In this document: in pieces, positions 17,025 to 26,525 of the stretch | How positions within the stretch are numbered: position 1 is the stretch's first letter | Layout: each line of letters opens with the position of its first letter | Origin: Chryseobacterium potabilaquae | GTDB lineage: Bacteria > Bacteroidota > Bacteroidia > Flavobacteriales > Weeksellaceae | Assembly (NCBI RefSeq): GCF_902728265.1 | Contig: NZ_CACVBR010000001.1 | Span: 186,001-250,000, forward strand | Length of the DNA stretch: 64,000 nucleotides | Direction: 5' to 3' | The notes under the pieces: generated by a model | The model's input: only the letters and a program-made list of their open reading frames with translations | What the model was told of the DNA's origin: nothing | The model's database searches: none | Translations under genes and position numbers: made by a program

Positions 17025-18491
17025 TTAGTTTAGCCTTTGCGCTGTCATGTAGAAATAGTAATTATTTATGTCTCTTGTAGCATGCCAAGTACAGTTGTAC
17101 CATTCTCCATTATCAAATGTTACCATAACATTTACATATTCTGCCGCTTCTTCAGTACATGAAAAGTTATCATCACCATCAATATTATAAGAATAATACC
17201 CAGCCTTAATGCTAGTCCCTGCACCGTTAACATAAGCATCATTTGTAGAAAGAGATGATATATTATAAGTGATATCAGATGATGAATTATTGAAAAACTT
17301 TGGACTTACACTACTATTGTTATAACTTTCTATGAAATCCATTCTTAAGCCATTAATAATAATGAATTTGGATTGATCTGCTGCTGTTGCCAATTCATAC
17401 GCCGCTTGTCTATCAGTCGTTGTTATATCAGTAATTGCTTTTCCATTCATCATATTTCGACTACCTCCGTTTGCTATAAAGGGGGTTGCTGGAACTATAA
17501 TTCTCGATGTTTTTACTTCTCCCACCGCAAATGAGGAATAATTCGCACCAATAATAGCACTGCAATTATATCCTAAAAAACTCAATGGAATTGTCGCAAT
17601 GTTTGGGGAACTAAAATTTGGAATTCCTGCCACAGAATAAGTAATAACACCATTTCCGATATTAAAAGTTCCAGGATTTAAGGAAAATGTCAAACCATTT
17701 TGAGTAAAAGATGGATTAGTTTGATAGCTTCCTCCGTTCCCATTAGAATACGGAATTGTAAGCGTCCCATTGTAAGGAGCACCAGAAATGAATACTGGAG
17801 GGAATGCTGAAGCGCCATTACAATTTAATCCTGAAATAGTGGGATTTATAGTTGTTTCATTATTGAGAGAGCGCCATTCTGTACCATTCCAAAAGACAAA
17901 TCCTTTATAAGCTAAAGTCCCGGCTCCTGTATTATAAACAAGTAAACCAATTGCAGGAGAAAGTATCGTTGTTTGATCAGTTGCACTTATAAGAGCTACT
18001 CGTGGAATCAAAATACCTTTGTCTGCAGATTTAATATCAAAAATAGCAGAAGCATCTGGTGAATTATTTCCTATTCCTACGGCACCATTATCTTTTGCCA
18101 CAAATTCCGTTCCTATACTTCTTACTGTCGTTCCGTTTGAAAGTGTACCCAGCTTTATCATAGCATTTACTGGGTCATTTATCCATGCATCATTTGTCGT
18201 ATCTCCAACAGTATCTCCAAAGCTAGTCCAAGCGGTTCCATTCCAAAAGTAGAAGCCTTTTGTAACAGCTCCATTGTCAGCAACCAAATAAACTAATTGC
18301 CCGTTTACAGTTCCATTCGTTATTAGATCAGTAACCCTTGGTATTAAAATACCATCATTTGCAGTAACTGGACCTAAATGATTTTTTCCTCGAATATCTA
18401 AAGTAGACTCAGGAGTTGTTGTATTAATTCCAACTTGAGAAAAGAAAGGAGAATATATTCCTAAAATAAATGTAGTAATAAATTTTTTCAT
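17025..18491 (-). CDS. Secreted surface protein of the VGINT/TLDI family
   Basis: This 488-residue protein has a signal peptide almost identical to its neighbour (MKKFITTFILGIYSPFFSQ), then VGINTTTPESTLDIRG. Two GFYFWNGTAW/GFVFWNGTEWRS motifs (residues about 80 and 200) mark repeated beta modules common in Bacteroidota secreted proteins. Residues 225-320 resemble the repeat found in the FISUMP proteins at 30174 and 34051 (NGTLTIPYSNGNGGSY, NGLTFSLNPGTFNIGNGVIT). The C-terminal 150 residues are a globular domain I do not recognise; there is no T9SS domain. An adhesin-like surface role is inferred. Confidence 0.83.
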   Translation of the reverse strand: MKKFITTFILGIYSPFFSQVGINTTTPESTLDIRGKNHLGPVTANDGILIPRVTDLITNGTVNGQLVYLVADNGAVTKGFYFWNGTAWTSFGDTVGDTTNDAWINDPVNAMIKLGTLSNGTTVRSIGTEFVAKDNGAVGIGNNSPDASAIFDIKSADKGILIPRVALISATDQTTILSPAIGLLVYNTGAGTLAYKGFVFWNGTEWRSLNNETTINPTISGLNCNGASAFPPVFISGAPYNGTLTIPYSNGNGGSYQTNPSFTQNGLTFSLNPGTFNIGNGVITYSVAGIPNFSSPNIATIPLSFLGYNCSAIIGANYSSFAVGEVKTSRIIVPATPFIANGGSRNMMNGKAITDITTTDRQAAYELATAADQSKFIIINGLRMDFIESYNNSSVSPKFFNNSSSDITYNISSLSTNDAYVNGAGTSIKAGYYSYNIDGDDNFSCTEEAAEYVNVMVTFDNGEWYNCTWHATRDINNYYFYMTAQRLN

Positions 18492-18604
18492 GATTATAGT
18501 TTTTAATGTGACAAGTATAGAAGCTTTAGTATTAAAATCGGATAAATGTCCCCAAAAAGTAATATCCTTTTCAGGGACAACCCTTCTTAATAGTAACCAG
18601 CATA

Positions 18605-18799
18605 TTAAACTTTATGCAGACGTATTTTTTTTAGGTTTTTTATCAGACAATAAACCGCCAAACCTACTCCTATGGCATATAATGCAGAAATATACATATC
18701 TATAGGAGCAGGATCGCCAGGCTCTGCCGGAAATTCGCCATCCTGTGCATACATACATCCCGAAAAAGCAATACTGAGTATTAAAATAATTTTTTTCAT
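18605..18799 (-). CDS. Small signal-peptide/TM protein, PID-CTERM-like
   Basis: This 64-residue protein has an N-terminal signal (MKKIILILSIAFSGCMYAQ), a short acidic/proline linker (EFPAEPGDPAPID), a hydrophobic segment (MYISALYAIGVGLAVYCLI) and a basic tail (KNLKKIRLHKV). The Pro-Ile-Asp before a single membrane helix and basic end resembles the PID-CTERM tail of Bacteroidota. The whole protein is little more than signal plus tail. A close paralogue is at 26267. The role is unknown. Confidence 0.72.
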   Translation of the reverse strand: MKKIILILSIAFSGCMYAQDGEFPAEPGDPAPIDMYISALYAIGVGLAVYCLIKNLKKIRLHKV

Positions 18800-18826
18800 A
18801 GTTCTTATATTTTATTTTATAATTTT

Positions 18827-19169
18827 TCTGTTGATGCATTGTTTCCTATAGCTACTTTTGCAGTAGCTATCTCCGTTTTGAATCTTGCAAGCTTGTATCA
18901 ACAACTCCTGTTGTATCTACACTTAGATCTACCCACGTTCCAGAACTAAGATACTTTACTTTTTTATCCGATATATCGTAAATTAAAGTACCATCTACAG
19001 CATTGAGTACTGATGCTGCAGAGGTGACCCACGGAAGAATCACCCCTCTATTTTCATTGCCAAATTCTAAAGAAACAGATGAGTTACTAACAGATGTCTT
19101 ACCAATAGCCACCTGAGAAAAAAACATACTAAAAAATAGTAACAAGATTAGGACAATTATTTTTTTCAT
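18827..19169 (-). pseudogene. Truncated, frameshifted copy of the 172-residue surface protein gene
   Basis: From ATG at 19169 the sequence is essentially identical to the gene at 20291-20809 (signal peptide MKKIIVLILLLFFSMFFSQ, then VAIGKTSVSNSSVSLEFGNE). At about 18875 a run of five T in the intact copy is four here (CCGTTTTGAATC), so the frame shifts and ends after LQDSKRR. The last 60 residues of the intact gene are also absent, because the repeat stops at 18827. It is a product of the duplication described for 18827-20064. Confidence 0.85.
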
Positions 19170-19246
19170 TTTGATAGGATTTAATAGTTGATTAATCTCG
19201 GCAGATAGAAACCTATACTGCCGAGATATAAAATATTAATTATTAA

Positions 19247-19816
19247 TCATTCGGGACAAGCTTGTGTGCCTACAGATGACCAACTATATGTAGTTCCATT
19301 ATCTGTAGTAAAAGGTCTTACTAGGTTTTCATACTCAGCCGTTGTTCCACTCTTTCCTATTCCAAAACTAAATCCGGTTCCATTGGATCTAATATACAGA
19401 CTTGCAGTAGGAGCAAAAGATCCTAAGGCAAAAAAGAAATCTCCTCCTGCCTGTGCATCAGAAACATTAACTATCATAGAAGAATAAACTCCCGGAGTCG
19501 ATGCATTTAAAGTTGCAGCAGTGAAAGCATGGTAAAGATCCTCTCCACCACTAGCTAAGCTAACCTTATTTCCTATATTATCTCCTATGGTATTTGGATA
19601 AATAAGATTACCGTTACCAACCATAATAGCAGGAGATCCTACAGTTTGTTGTGACCAATGCGTATTGGTCAACAAGGTCCCAGGAGGATAATTAAAACTT
19701 TCTGTAAGAAAAGTTTGGGCATGAACCTTTCCTATCAAAGCCATCATCCCCAAGTAAATAATAAGGGATAAGCTATGTACATAAAGGTTTAAAAAGTTGT
19801 ATTTTAATCTTTCCAT
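19247..19816 (-). CDS. Internally deleted copy of the 1692-residue GEVED protein (189 residues)
   Basis: The first 169 residues (signal peptide ending GKVHA, then QTFLTESFNYPPGTLL to EYENLVRPF) match the N-terminus of the protein at 20887-25965. They join in frame to its last 20 residues (TTDNGTTYSWSSVGTQACPE). All GEVED repeats, the LamG-like part and the calcium-binding repeats are missing. The frame is open, so a short secreted protein could be made, but it is best seen as the scar of a deletion within a duplicate. Confidence 0.8.
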   Translation of the reverse strand: MERLKYNFLNLYVHSLSLIIYLGMMALIGKVHAQTFLTESFNYPPGTLLTNTHWSQQTVGSPAIMVGNGNLIYPNTIGDNIGNKVSLASGGEDLYHAFTAATLNASTPGVYSSMIVNVSDAQAGGDFFFALGSFAPTASLYIRSNGTGFSFGIGKSGTTAEYENLVRPFTTDNGTTYSWSSVGTQACPE

Positions 19817-20290
19817 AAAAATGAATTTTAGATTAGTACTATAGAAGTTTTATCGCTTATAAAAAACAAATTGCAAAAATTCATACCGTATTCTTTAATT
19901 ATTCTTCCTGCTTATGATGTTAGTAAACCCATCATAATAACGATTAATACTATTTGCTCCCCGTTGTGCTTAATTATTTTTAGTTTTATGGTTATTTAAA
20001 CATCTATTTCTATATTTCTATCGATATCTTTTCAAGTTATCTGCTATTCTATTGAATGCATTATACTACAGGAAACTTTATTTTTAATTCATTCATATAA
20101 AATAACATACATGTAATAGATCTATAAAAACAAACCACCATTAGTGCTATCATTCTTTCGGGTTCCAAGAAATTAACAGCCCGAAACCCACTGGGAAAGA
20201 TTCCTAAATTCCCAATGTTTTTTCTGTTAATCTCCTTGTTTAAAACTTTGTCAAAAAAAAGGAAAGAATGTTTATTATTAGTTCCTCTAT
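19817..20290. other. Intergenic region: duplicated upstream DNA plus a surface-gene remnant
   Basis: Bases 19817-20064 repeat the DNA upstream of the large GEVED gene (25966-26213), so the short copy kept the parental promoter region. The rest holds a fragment of a VGINT-family gene near 20120-20225 and otherwise nothing recognisable. Confidence 0.7.
20120..20225 (-). pseudogene. Fragment of a paralogue of the 234-residue surface protein
   Basis: Minus-strand translation gives LGIFPSGFRAVNFLEPERM, nearly identical to LGIFPSGFRAVNFLEAERM inside the gene at 15797-16501. Similarity covers about 100 bp and then stops on both sides. It is a remnant of another member of the family, lying just downstream of the 172-residue gene. 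Confidence 0.75.
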
Positions 20291-20809
20291 CTACGGTTTC
20301 CAAAAAGACCAAACCGTTCCATTAAATACTGCAAGTTGATGTGCTACTGTATCATAAGCAATCATTCCCGCAGAAGGATTGATAATATTTAAATGAGGAC
20401 TTGCTATTTTAGGCAAGATCATCGCTTTATTAGTATCCGAAAGAACAAGAATCCCAGACGTAGTATCTGTTGATGCATTGTTTCCTATAGCTACTTTTGC
20501 AGTAGCTATCTCCGTTTTTGAATCTTGCAAGCTTGTATCAACAACTCCTGTTGTATCTACACTTAGATCTACCCACGTTCCAGAACTAAGATACTTTACT
20601 TTTTTATCCGATATATCGTAAATTAAAGTACCATCTACAGCATTGAGTACTGATGCTGCAGAAGTGACCCACGGAAGAATCACCCCTCTATTTTCATTGC
20701 CAAATTCTAAAGAAACAGATGAGTTACTAACAGATGTCTTACCAATAGCCACCTGAGAAAAAAACATACTAAAAAATAGTAACAAGATTAGGACAATTAT
20801 TTTTTTCAT
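20291..20809 (-). CDS. Secreted surface protein, VAIGKT family (172 residues)
   Basis: A signal peptide (MKKIIVLILLLFFSMFFSQ) is followed by VAIGKTSVSNSSVSLEFGNE, then two short modules of the type GVILPWVTSAASVLNAVDGT and AMILPKIASPHLNIINPSAG, each closed by a WVDLS/WSFWKP-like end. These GxxLPxV...GxxxYD repeats recur in the VGINT proteins of this island. There is no sorting domain and no recognised function. It lies 78 bp downstream of the 1692-residue gene and is probably co-transcribed with it, an arrangement preserved in the truncated copy at 18827-19816. Confidence 0.8.
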   Translation of the reverse strand: MKKIIVLILLLFFSMFFSQVAIGKTSVSNSSVSLEFGNENRGVILPWVTSAASVLNAVDGTLIYDISDKKVKYLSSGTWVDLSVDTTGVVDTSLQDSKTEIATAKVAIGNNASTDTTSGILVLSDTNKAMILPKIASPHLNIINPSAGMIAYDTVAHQLAVFNGTVWSFWKP

Positions 20810-23800
20810 TTTGATAGGATTTAATAGTTGATTAATCTCGGCAGATAGAAACCTATACTGCCGAGATATAAAATATTAATTATTAATCATTCGGGACAAG
20901 CTTGTGTGCCTACAGATGACCAACTATATGTAGTTCCATTATCTGTAGTAGTATACACTTTCAAAATACTATTTGTTGTATCATATACCATCATTCCCTC
21001 AACAAAGTTAGATTGAGAAATACCAATAGGATTACCAGAGCTATCAAATGGTACACGGTTTAAGACAAAGCCTTTGGTTTTAGCCTCTAAGGCTGTCCAG
21101 GCTCCTTTTCGAACCATAGGCCAATTATCTCCACTACTGCCTCCTCTGCCTAAGGCAGTAATACCATTCCGAGTATCTAGTACAGTTCCTGTTGTTATTG
21201 CCGGTTTGTAACAGCTAGTACATCCCGAAGGCTGAATTGTATTATCTCGAGAACTTCCAATACCCTGCCCCACATCACTCCCTATATCTGCAGCACCTCC
21301 AGGATTCACAAGGTTAGGAACTCCATTAGTATTAATCCCTCCATTTGCTATTATATTAATACTTCCATCAGTATTCAATCGAGATAAAGTAACATTTTCA
21401 TCTCCCTCTATAGCATCAACACAGCCGTCTCCATCAGAATCTAAGTCTAAATGATCAAGAATGCCATCTCCATCTGTATCAAGTTGACAATCTGCTATAA
21501 AGGATATATCATCAATAGCGAAATCATTATAATCAAATGTGGTACTTAAGTTCATTATCCTCGCCTCATACATTTCACTACTTGTCGCAGTAAAATTTAT
21601 ACTTAGTTTTTCCCATTCAGCTCCTCCCTGTACCCCGGTATTTGCATAAGCTACTTGCACACCATCTGACAATCTTACAATGCTCAACTCAAGGTTGTAT
21701 GTATCAGAAGAAGTAGCTGCTGCATGCCAAAATGAATAAGCATAGGTATTCCCATTGGTAAGGTTTAAACTTTCCTTATAAAAAGTACCTACAGAGGTAG
21801 ATCCATTGACAGCTAAATACGCATCATCTATCGCCCCCGTAGTATGTCCCGCATAATTCCATAATGCAGGACTGGAATGCCATTGTATATTCTTCGAGAT
21901 AACAGCATATGTACCTTCCGGATCACCAGAAGTACTAAAGGTATATCCACCACCAGGAGAATGTTGAAGATCTCTAGCAGTAAGTGTTGTTCCAAAAGTT
22001 CCATTAAATTCTGCTGCTGTAACATTTCCACATCCTTCTTGGGAATCCAAGATACCATCATTATCATCATCAAGATCACCATTATTAAAAATCCCATCCA
22101 TATCCGTATCCGTATCATCCGGAGAAATAGTCTGGCAAATATTATTATACGTCTCATTAACCTCTTGGTCAGATAATAAAAAATTTGATACTCTTATATA
22201 AGCAATATTGGTAGGAGATTGTTCATGTGTTACTGCAACATCATCTTTTATGAAGATAAAATTTCCTGAGGATGATAATTTATAGGCTCCTGCAATATCA
22301 TTATAAGAAGATGCGGGAGACCCATTAATATATACTTTAACCAACCCTGTACTTCCATTTCTGGTAAGTGTCAGTAATACATAATCACTAGCCGAATTAG
22401 CTAATAAATCAGTTCCCACATCACCATTAGGATAAAAATTTAAATTATCCCCTAACCTATATATTCCTTTATCAACCATATTATCTGTTACATCGAGAAT
22501 CCTTGCCCATCCTCCTTGATAAGGATTGAATTTTAAATAAATATTAACGCTATAATCATCATATAAGGAACCCGGTCCCACATTAAATTTCAATCCAGCA
22601 TTATCAGCTACATAATACACATCTCTGTTTGTATTACAATGAGCAATAAAATCATTAATGAATTCATTAGAATTGTATTCTGTATTGTAAGCAACAGGAA
22701 CTAATTCTGTCGTATTATCCTTGTCTATTAAATCATCCGTTAGCAAAAACTCTTTATCGATAATATCACCTACATTATAAATATCTACTGAAAGTTGATA
22801 ATCCTCAGCTTCTCCAAAAGGAGTAGTAGGAGCATTCGTACTATCAGTACTAGACGTTGCTCCATTACCAATACTTCTTTCATCAAGAGTTATTCCTCCT
22901 GTTGCCACCGTAGTGAAATCATGTAGATCTACATCCGATAATCGTAATCTTAAATAAATTTTAGAAGTTCCGGAGGTAATCTGAGCAGTTTGAGCAGCTG
23001 TCCACGTAAGACTTAGTAAATATTTACCTCCGCTTAAGGTTGTGGTTGTGGTTGCAACTTCCTCTACCTGAAAACGACCGTCCCCATTAAAATCAAGCCA
23101 TCCATATAAGTATTTTGTGCCTGTTAAAGAAACCGGAAGATTTACCGGCAAATTAATACTAAAAGCAAATCCACTATTTATGGAAATAAGTGATGGGTGT
23201 AAAGCATCTTCATCAGCTGATCCTATTGAGTTATCACCAACAGTATTATTTCCATTAGGAGAGGTTACTGAAGCCGGACCTACCTCAAAATCGATAAGAG
23301 AACCTAATGTAAATCCTGGCAAAGGAGCATGGACTGCGGGTAAAGCATTTCCATCCTTATCATTTTCGAAAGAGACAGGAGCATCCCCGTATTCATAGGT
23401 ATTAACAACCTCAATTTGATAATCTTCTACCTCTCCATTTGCCGCATTTGCATAATTTGTAGCATCTCCTGCTGAGGTAGCTCCATTACCAATACTTCTC
23501 TCATCTAAAAGAGCCCCTCCTGTTGCTACTGTTGTAAAATCATTCAACGATCTATCGGATAACCTTAACCTAATATATAGTTTAGAAACTCCTGTAGCAA
23601 TAGTAGAAGTCTGTGCGGTTGGCCATGTCAGAATTTGTGTACTACTTCCTGTTGTTCCAAAAGAAGTAGTAGCCACTTCTTCAACTTGGAATTTTCCATC
23701 ATTATTAAAATCAATCCAACCATATAGATATTTGGTACCAGAAGGATTATTTACAGGAACATTTAGAACATAAGAAATTCCTTTTCTTATCGGGTTCAAA

Positions 23801-26213
23801 GAGACATCTATTCCATCCTCATCCAAACCATCTCCATTTATTCCATTGTTGTTAGCAATCGCAGATACGCTGTAAGGTGTCTGTTCAACATCAGGAACTA
23901 TATTTCCTAAGGATAGCCCCGCCAATGCGATATGACCAGCAGGAACAAAATTCCCATCTTTATCATTATCATAAGAAACCGGAACATCTCCAAAATCATA
24001 AAAATCTACAGGAAGCTGATAGTCTTCAACTTCTCCAAAAGGGATAATAGGAGGATTAGTACTATCACCACCAGATGTTACTCCATTACCAATACTTCTC
24101 TCATCAAGAGTTTCTCCCCCTGTTGCTACTGTAGTAAAATCTTGTAAATCCAAATTGGATAATCGTAATCTTAAATAAATTTTAGAGGTTCCAGAAGCTA
24201 TCTGATTAGTTTGAGCAGCTGTCCATGTTAACTGTAGATTAGCTGAAGTAGTACTAGAAGTATTACTAGTAGCGATCTCGCCTACTTGAAAACGGCCATC
24301 ACCATTGAGATCAAGCCATCCGTATAAATATTTCCATCCACTTAAAGAACTTGGGATACTTATAGGAACTGAAATGGTATAGGACACTCCGCGAATAACA
24401 CTTAATAAGGGAGCAAGTCCATCTTCATCTGCTCCATCTCCATTAGTCCCATTATTATCAGCCCCTAAAACCACACTGTTTGGAGCTGCCTCAAAATCGA
24501 TAAGAGAACCTAGGGAAAATCCTGTTAAAGGGGCATGGACGGCAGGTAAAGCATTTCCTTCCTTATCATTTTCGAAAGAGGAAGGAACATCTCCGTATTC
24601 ATAGGTATTAACAACTTCAATTTGATAGTCTTCTACTTCTCCATTAGACTCAGAAAGATACCCAATAAAGTTATCTGATGAAGTAGCACCATTCCCTATA
24701 CTTCTTTCGTCTAATACAGCTCCACCATTTGCCGGCGTAGTAAAATCATTTAAAACTCTGTCGGATAACCTTAATCTCATATATAGTTTAGCTGCTCCTG
24801 GAGCAATAGTAGAGGTTTGCGTAGGTAACCAGGTAAGATTTTGAATGCTGCTTCCTCCCGTGGCAAAATCAGCAGTAGTGGCTTCTTCAACTTGAAATTT
24901 TCCATCATTGTTAAAGTCAATCCAACCGTACAGATATTTCGTCCCGGATGTATTATTTAAAGGTATATTAAGGGTATATCCCACTCCTTTTCTGATTTGA
25001 TTTACAGAAACATCTATAGCATCTTCATCCATACCGTCACCATTTGTTCCATTATTATCAGCACCCAGTCCAACACTATTAGCTTCATATTCTGTATCTG
25101 GTAGAATATTTCCCAATGAAACTCCTGTCATTATTTTGTGTTTAGCCGGTACATGGACTCCATCTTTCGTAAAGTCATAATTAGAGGGTACATCTCCATA
25201 ATCAAATATAGCCGCTGTAACACTTTCCCATGTTCTTCCCACATTGATACAATCCACTTCCAAAGTAGGAGCATTCGTAACATCTCCTTGATAAAGATAA
25301 ACAGTAGCTAATGAGTTTATATCAGCAACTGAAGGTGCTGTTACAATATCCGAAATTGCAGGCTCAGATCCGGAAGAAGGATTGATATATAATTTTACCT
25401 GATCATTTTGAGATCCGGTTACAAATTCATATTTTAAAACCACCTTAATATTTGTATTAAAAGGTCTTACTAGGTTTTCATACTCAGCCGTTGTTCCACT
25501 CTTTCCTATTCCAAAACTAAATCCGGTTCCATTGGATCTAATATACAGACTTGCAGTAGGAGCAAAAGATCCTAAGGCAAAAAAGAAATCTCCTCCTGCC
25601 TGTGCATCAGAAACATTAACTATCATAGAAGAATAAACTCCCGGAGTCGATGCATTTAAAGTTGCAGCAGTGAAAGCATGGTAAAGATCCTCTCCACTAT
25701 TAGCTAAGCTAACCTTATTTCCTATATTATCTCCTATGGTATTTGGATAAATAAGATTACCGTTACCAACCATAATAGCAGGAGATCCTACAGTTTGTTG
25801 TGACCAATGCGTATTGGTCAACAAGGTCCCGGGAGGATAATTAAAACTTTCTGTAAGAAAAGTTTGGGCATGAACCTTTCCTATCAAAGCCATCATCCCC
25901 AAGTAAATAATAAGGGATAAGCTATGGACATAAAGGTTTAAAAAGTTGTATTTTAATCTTTCCATAAAAATGAATTTTAGATTAGTACTATAGAAGTTTT
26001 ATCGCTTATAAGAAACAAATTGCAAAAATTCATACCGCATTCTTTAATTATTCTTCCTGCTTATGATGTTAGTAAACCCATCATAATAACGATTAATACT
26101 ATTTGCTCCCCGTTGTGCTTAATTATTTTTAGTTTTATGGTTATTTAAACATCTATTTCTATATTTCTATCGATATCTTTTCAAGTTATCTGCTATTCTA
26201 TTGAATACATGAT
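20466..26213. repeat. Parental copy of the duplicated segment
   Basis: The two outer parts (20466-20950 and 25460-26213) are repeated at 18827-20064. The intervening 4.5 kb is unique to this copy and carries most of the GEVED gene. Confidence 0.88.
20887..25965 (-). CDS. Giant secreted GEVED-repeat protein with LamG-like and thrombospondin type 3 repeats
   Basis: This 1692-residue protein has an N-terminal signal (ending GKVHA near residue 33) and a 200-residue beta domain. Four GEVED modules follow, ending near residues 447, 645, 846 and 1053 (GEVEDYQIEV, GEVEDYQLPV, GEVEDYQIEV, GEAEDYQLSV). Each contains a calcium-site-like core such as GWIDFNNDGKFQVEE or GWLDLNGDGRFQVGE. A LamG-like domain (about 1065-1275), two thrombospondin type 3 stretches (DTDMDGIFNNGDLDDDNDG near 1290 and DTDGDGILDHLDLDSDGDG near 1500), a carbohydrate-binding-like domain between them and a 100-residue C-terminus ending SVGTQACPE complete it. 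No canonical T9SS tail is seen. It looks like a large calcium-stabilised surface or matrix adhesin. Confidence 0.88.
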   Translation of the reverse strand: MERLKYNFLNLYVHSLSLIIYLGMMALIGKVHAQTFLTESFNYPPGTLLTNTHWSQQTVGSPAIMVGNGNLIYPNTIGDNIGNKVSLANSGEDLYHAFTAATLNASTPGVYSSMIVNVSDAQAGGDFFFALGSFAPTASLYIRSNGTGFSFGIGKSGTTAEYENLVRPFNTNIKVVLKYEFVTGSQNDQVKLYINPSSGSEPAISDIVTAPSVADINSLATVYLYQGDVTNAPTLEVDCINVGRTWESVTAAIFDYGDVPSNYDFTKDGVHVPAKHKIMTGVSLGNILPDTEYEANSVGLGADNNGTNGDGMDEDAIDVSVNQIRKGVGYTLNIPLNNTSGTKYLYGWIDFNNDGKFQVEEATTADFATGGSSIQNLTWLPTQTSTIAPGAAKLYMRLRLSDRVLNDFTTPANGGAVLDERSIGNGATSSDNFIGYLSESNGEVEDYQIEVVNTYEYGDVPSSFENDKEGNALPAVHAPLTGFSLGSLIDFEAAPNSVVLGADNNGTNGDGADEDGLAPLLSVIRGVSYTISVPISIPSSLSGWKYLYGWLDLNGDGRFQVGEIATSNTSSTTSANLQLTWTAAQTNQIASGTSKIYLRLRLSNLDLQDFTTVATGGETLDERSIGNGVTSGGDSTNPPIIPFGEVEDYQLPVDFYDFGDVPVSYDNDKDGNFVPAGHIALAGLSLGNIVPDVEQTPYSVSAIANNNGINGDGLDEDGIDVSLNPIRKGISYVLNVPVNNPSGTKYLYGWIDFNNDGKFQVEEVATTSFGTTGSSTQILTWPTAQTSTIATGVSKLYIRLRLSDRSLNDFTTVATGGALLDERSIGNGATSAGDATNYANAANGEVEDYQIEVVNTYEYGDAPVSFENDKDGNALPAVHAPLPGFTLGSLIDFEVGPASVTSPNGNNTVGDNSIGSADEDALHPSLISINSGFAFSINLPVNLPVSLTGTKYLYGWLDFNGDGRFQVEEVATTTTTLSGGKYLLSLTWTAAQTAQITSGTSKIYLRLRLSDVDLHDFTTVATGGITLDERSIGNGATSSTDSTNAPTTPFGEAEDYQLSVDIYNVGDIIDKEFLLTDDLIDKDNTTELVPVAYNTEYNSNEFINDFIAHCNTNRDVYYVADNAGLKFNVGPGSLYDDYSVNIYLKFNPYQGGWARILDVTDNMVDKGIYRLGDNLNFYPNGDVGTDLLANSASDYVLLTLTRNGSTGLVKVYINGSPASSYNDIAGAYKLSSSGNFIFIKDDVAVTHEQSPTNIAYIRVSNFLLSDQEVNETYNNICQTISPDDTDTDMDGIFNNGDLDDDNDGILDSQEGCGNVTAAEFNGTFGTTLTARDLQHSPGGGYTFSTSGDPEGTYAVISKNIQWHSSPALWNYAGHTTGAIDDAYLAVNGSTSVGTFYKESLNLTNGNTYAYSFWHAAATSSDTYNLELSIVRLSDGVQVAYANTGVQGGAEWEKLSINFTATSSEMYEARIMNLSTTFDYNDFAIDDISFIADCQLDTDGDGILDHLDLDSDGDGCVDAIEGDENVTLSRLNTDGSINIIANGGINTNGVPNLVNPGGAADIGSDVGQGIGSSRDNTIQPSGCTSCYKPAITTGTVLDTRNGITALGRGGSSGDNWPMVRKGAWTALEAKTKGFVLNRVPFDSSGNPIGISQSNFVEGMMVYDTTNSILKVYTTTDNGTTYSWSSVGTQACPE

Positions 26214-26266
26214 ATACAGTCAACTTCACTTTATAAGTTGTTGATATCAAAAATCCTTCAGTCGTT

Positions 26267-26494
26267 TTATACATTTTTATTACTGTATTTCTCATGTTTT
26301 ATCCATTTCTTGTTTCCAATTTTTTGGTTTTTATTTACTGCATGATATATTGTCAATCCTACTCCTATAATCAATAATGCAGGAATATACATTCCTATAG
26401 GCGCTGGATCTCCTGGTTCGGCTGGGACTTCATCTTCCTGAGCATACATACTTATAGATATTATCATACTGAGGATTAATACCATTTTTTTCAT
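26267..26494 (-). CDS. Small signal-peptide/TM protein, paralogue of the one at 18605
   Basis: This 75-residue protein has signal MKKMVLILSMIISISMYAQ, linker EDEVPAEPGDPAPI, membrane segment MYIPALLIIGVGLTIYHAV and a basic tail. It shares the PAEPGDPAPI linker with the protein at 18605, but Gly replaces the Asp of the PID motif and the tail is longer. It lies directly upstream of the GEVED gene, whereas its paralogue lies directly downstream of the truncated copy. The function is unknown. Confidence 0.72.
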   Translation of the reverse strand: MKKMVLILSMIISISMYAQEDEVPAEPGDPAPIGMYIPALLIIGVGLTIYHAVNKNQKIGNKKWIKHEKYSNKNV

Positions 26495-26525
26495 GTTTCG
26501 TCTAATTTGATTTTACTTTATGATT

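Larger units (their letters stand above)
18827..20064. repeat. Duplicated segment (deletion derivative of 20466-26213)
   Basis: Bases 18827-19310 match 20466-20950 and bases 19311-20064 match about 25460-26213, nearly base for base. The copy thus equals the larger one minus about 4.5 kb (20951-25459). The junction falls where GTAGTA (copy) meets GTATTA (donor), a short stretch of similarity. The very low divergence means the event is recent. Confidence 0.9.

Noticed and set aside
21828..22157. 109-residue ORF and other alternate-frame ORFs across the GEVED gene
   Set aside because: They follow the Asp/Gly-rich repeat codons in a shifted frame and carry no independent signal.
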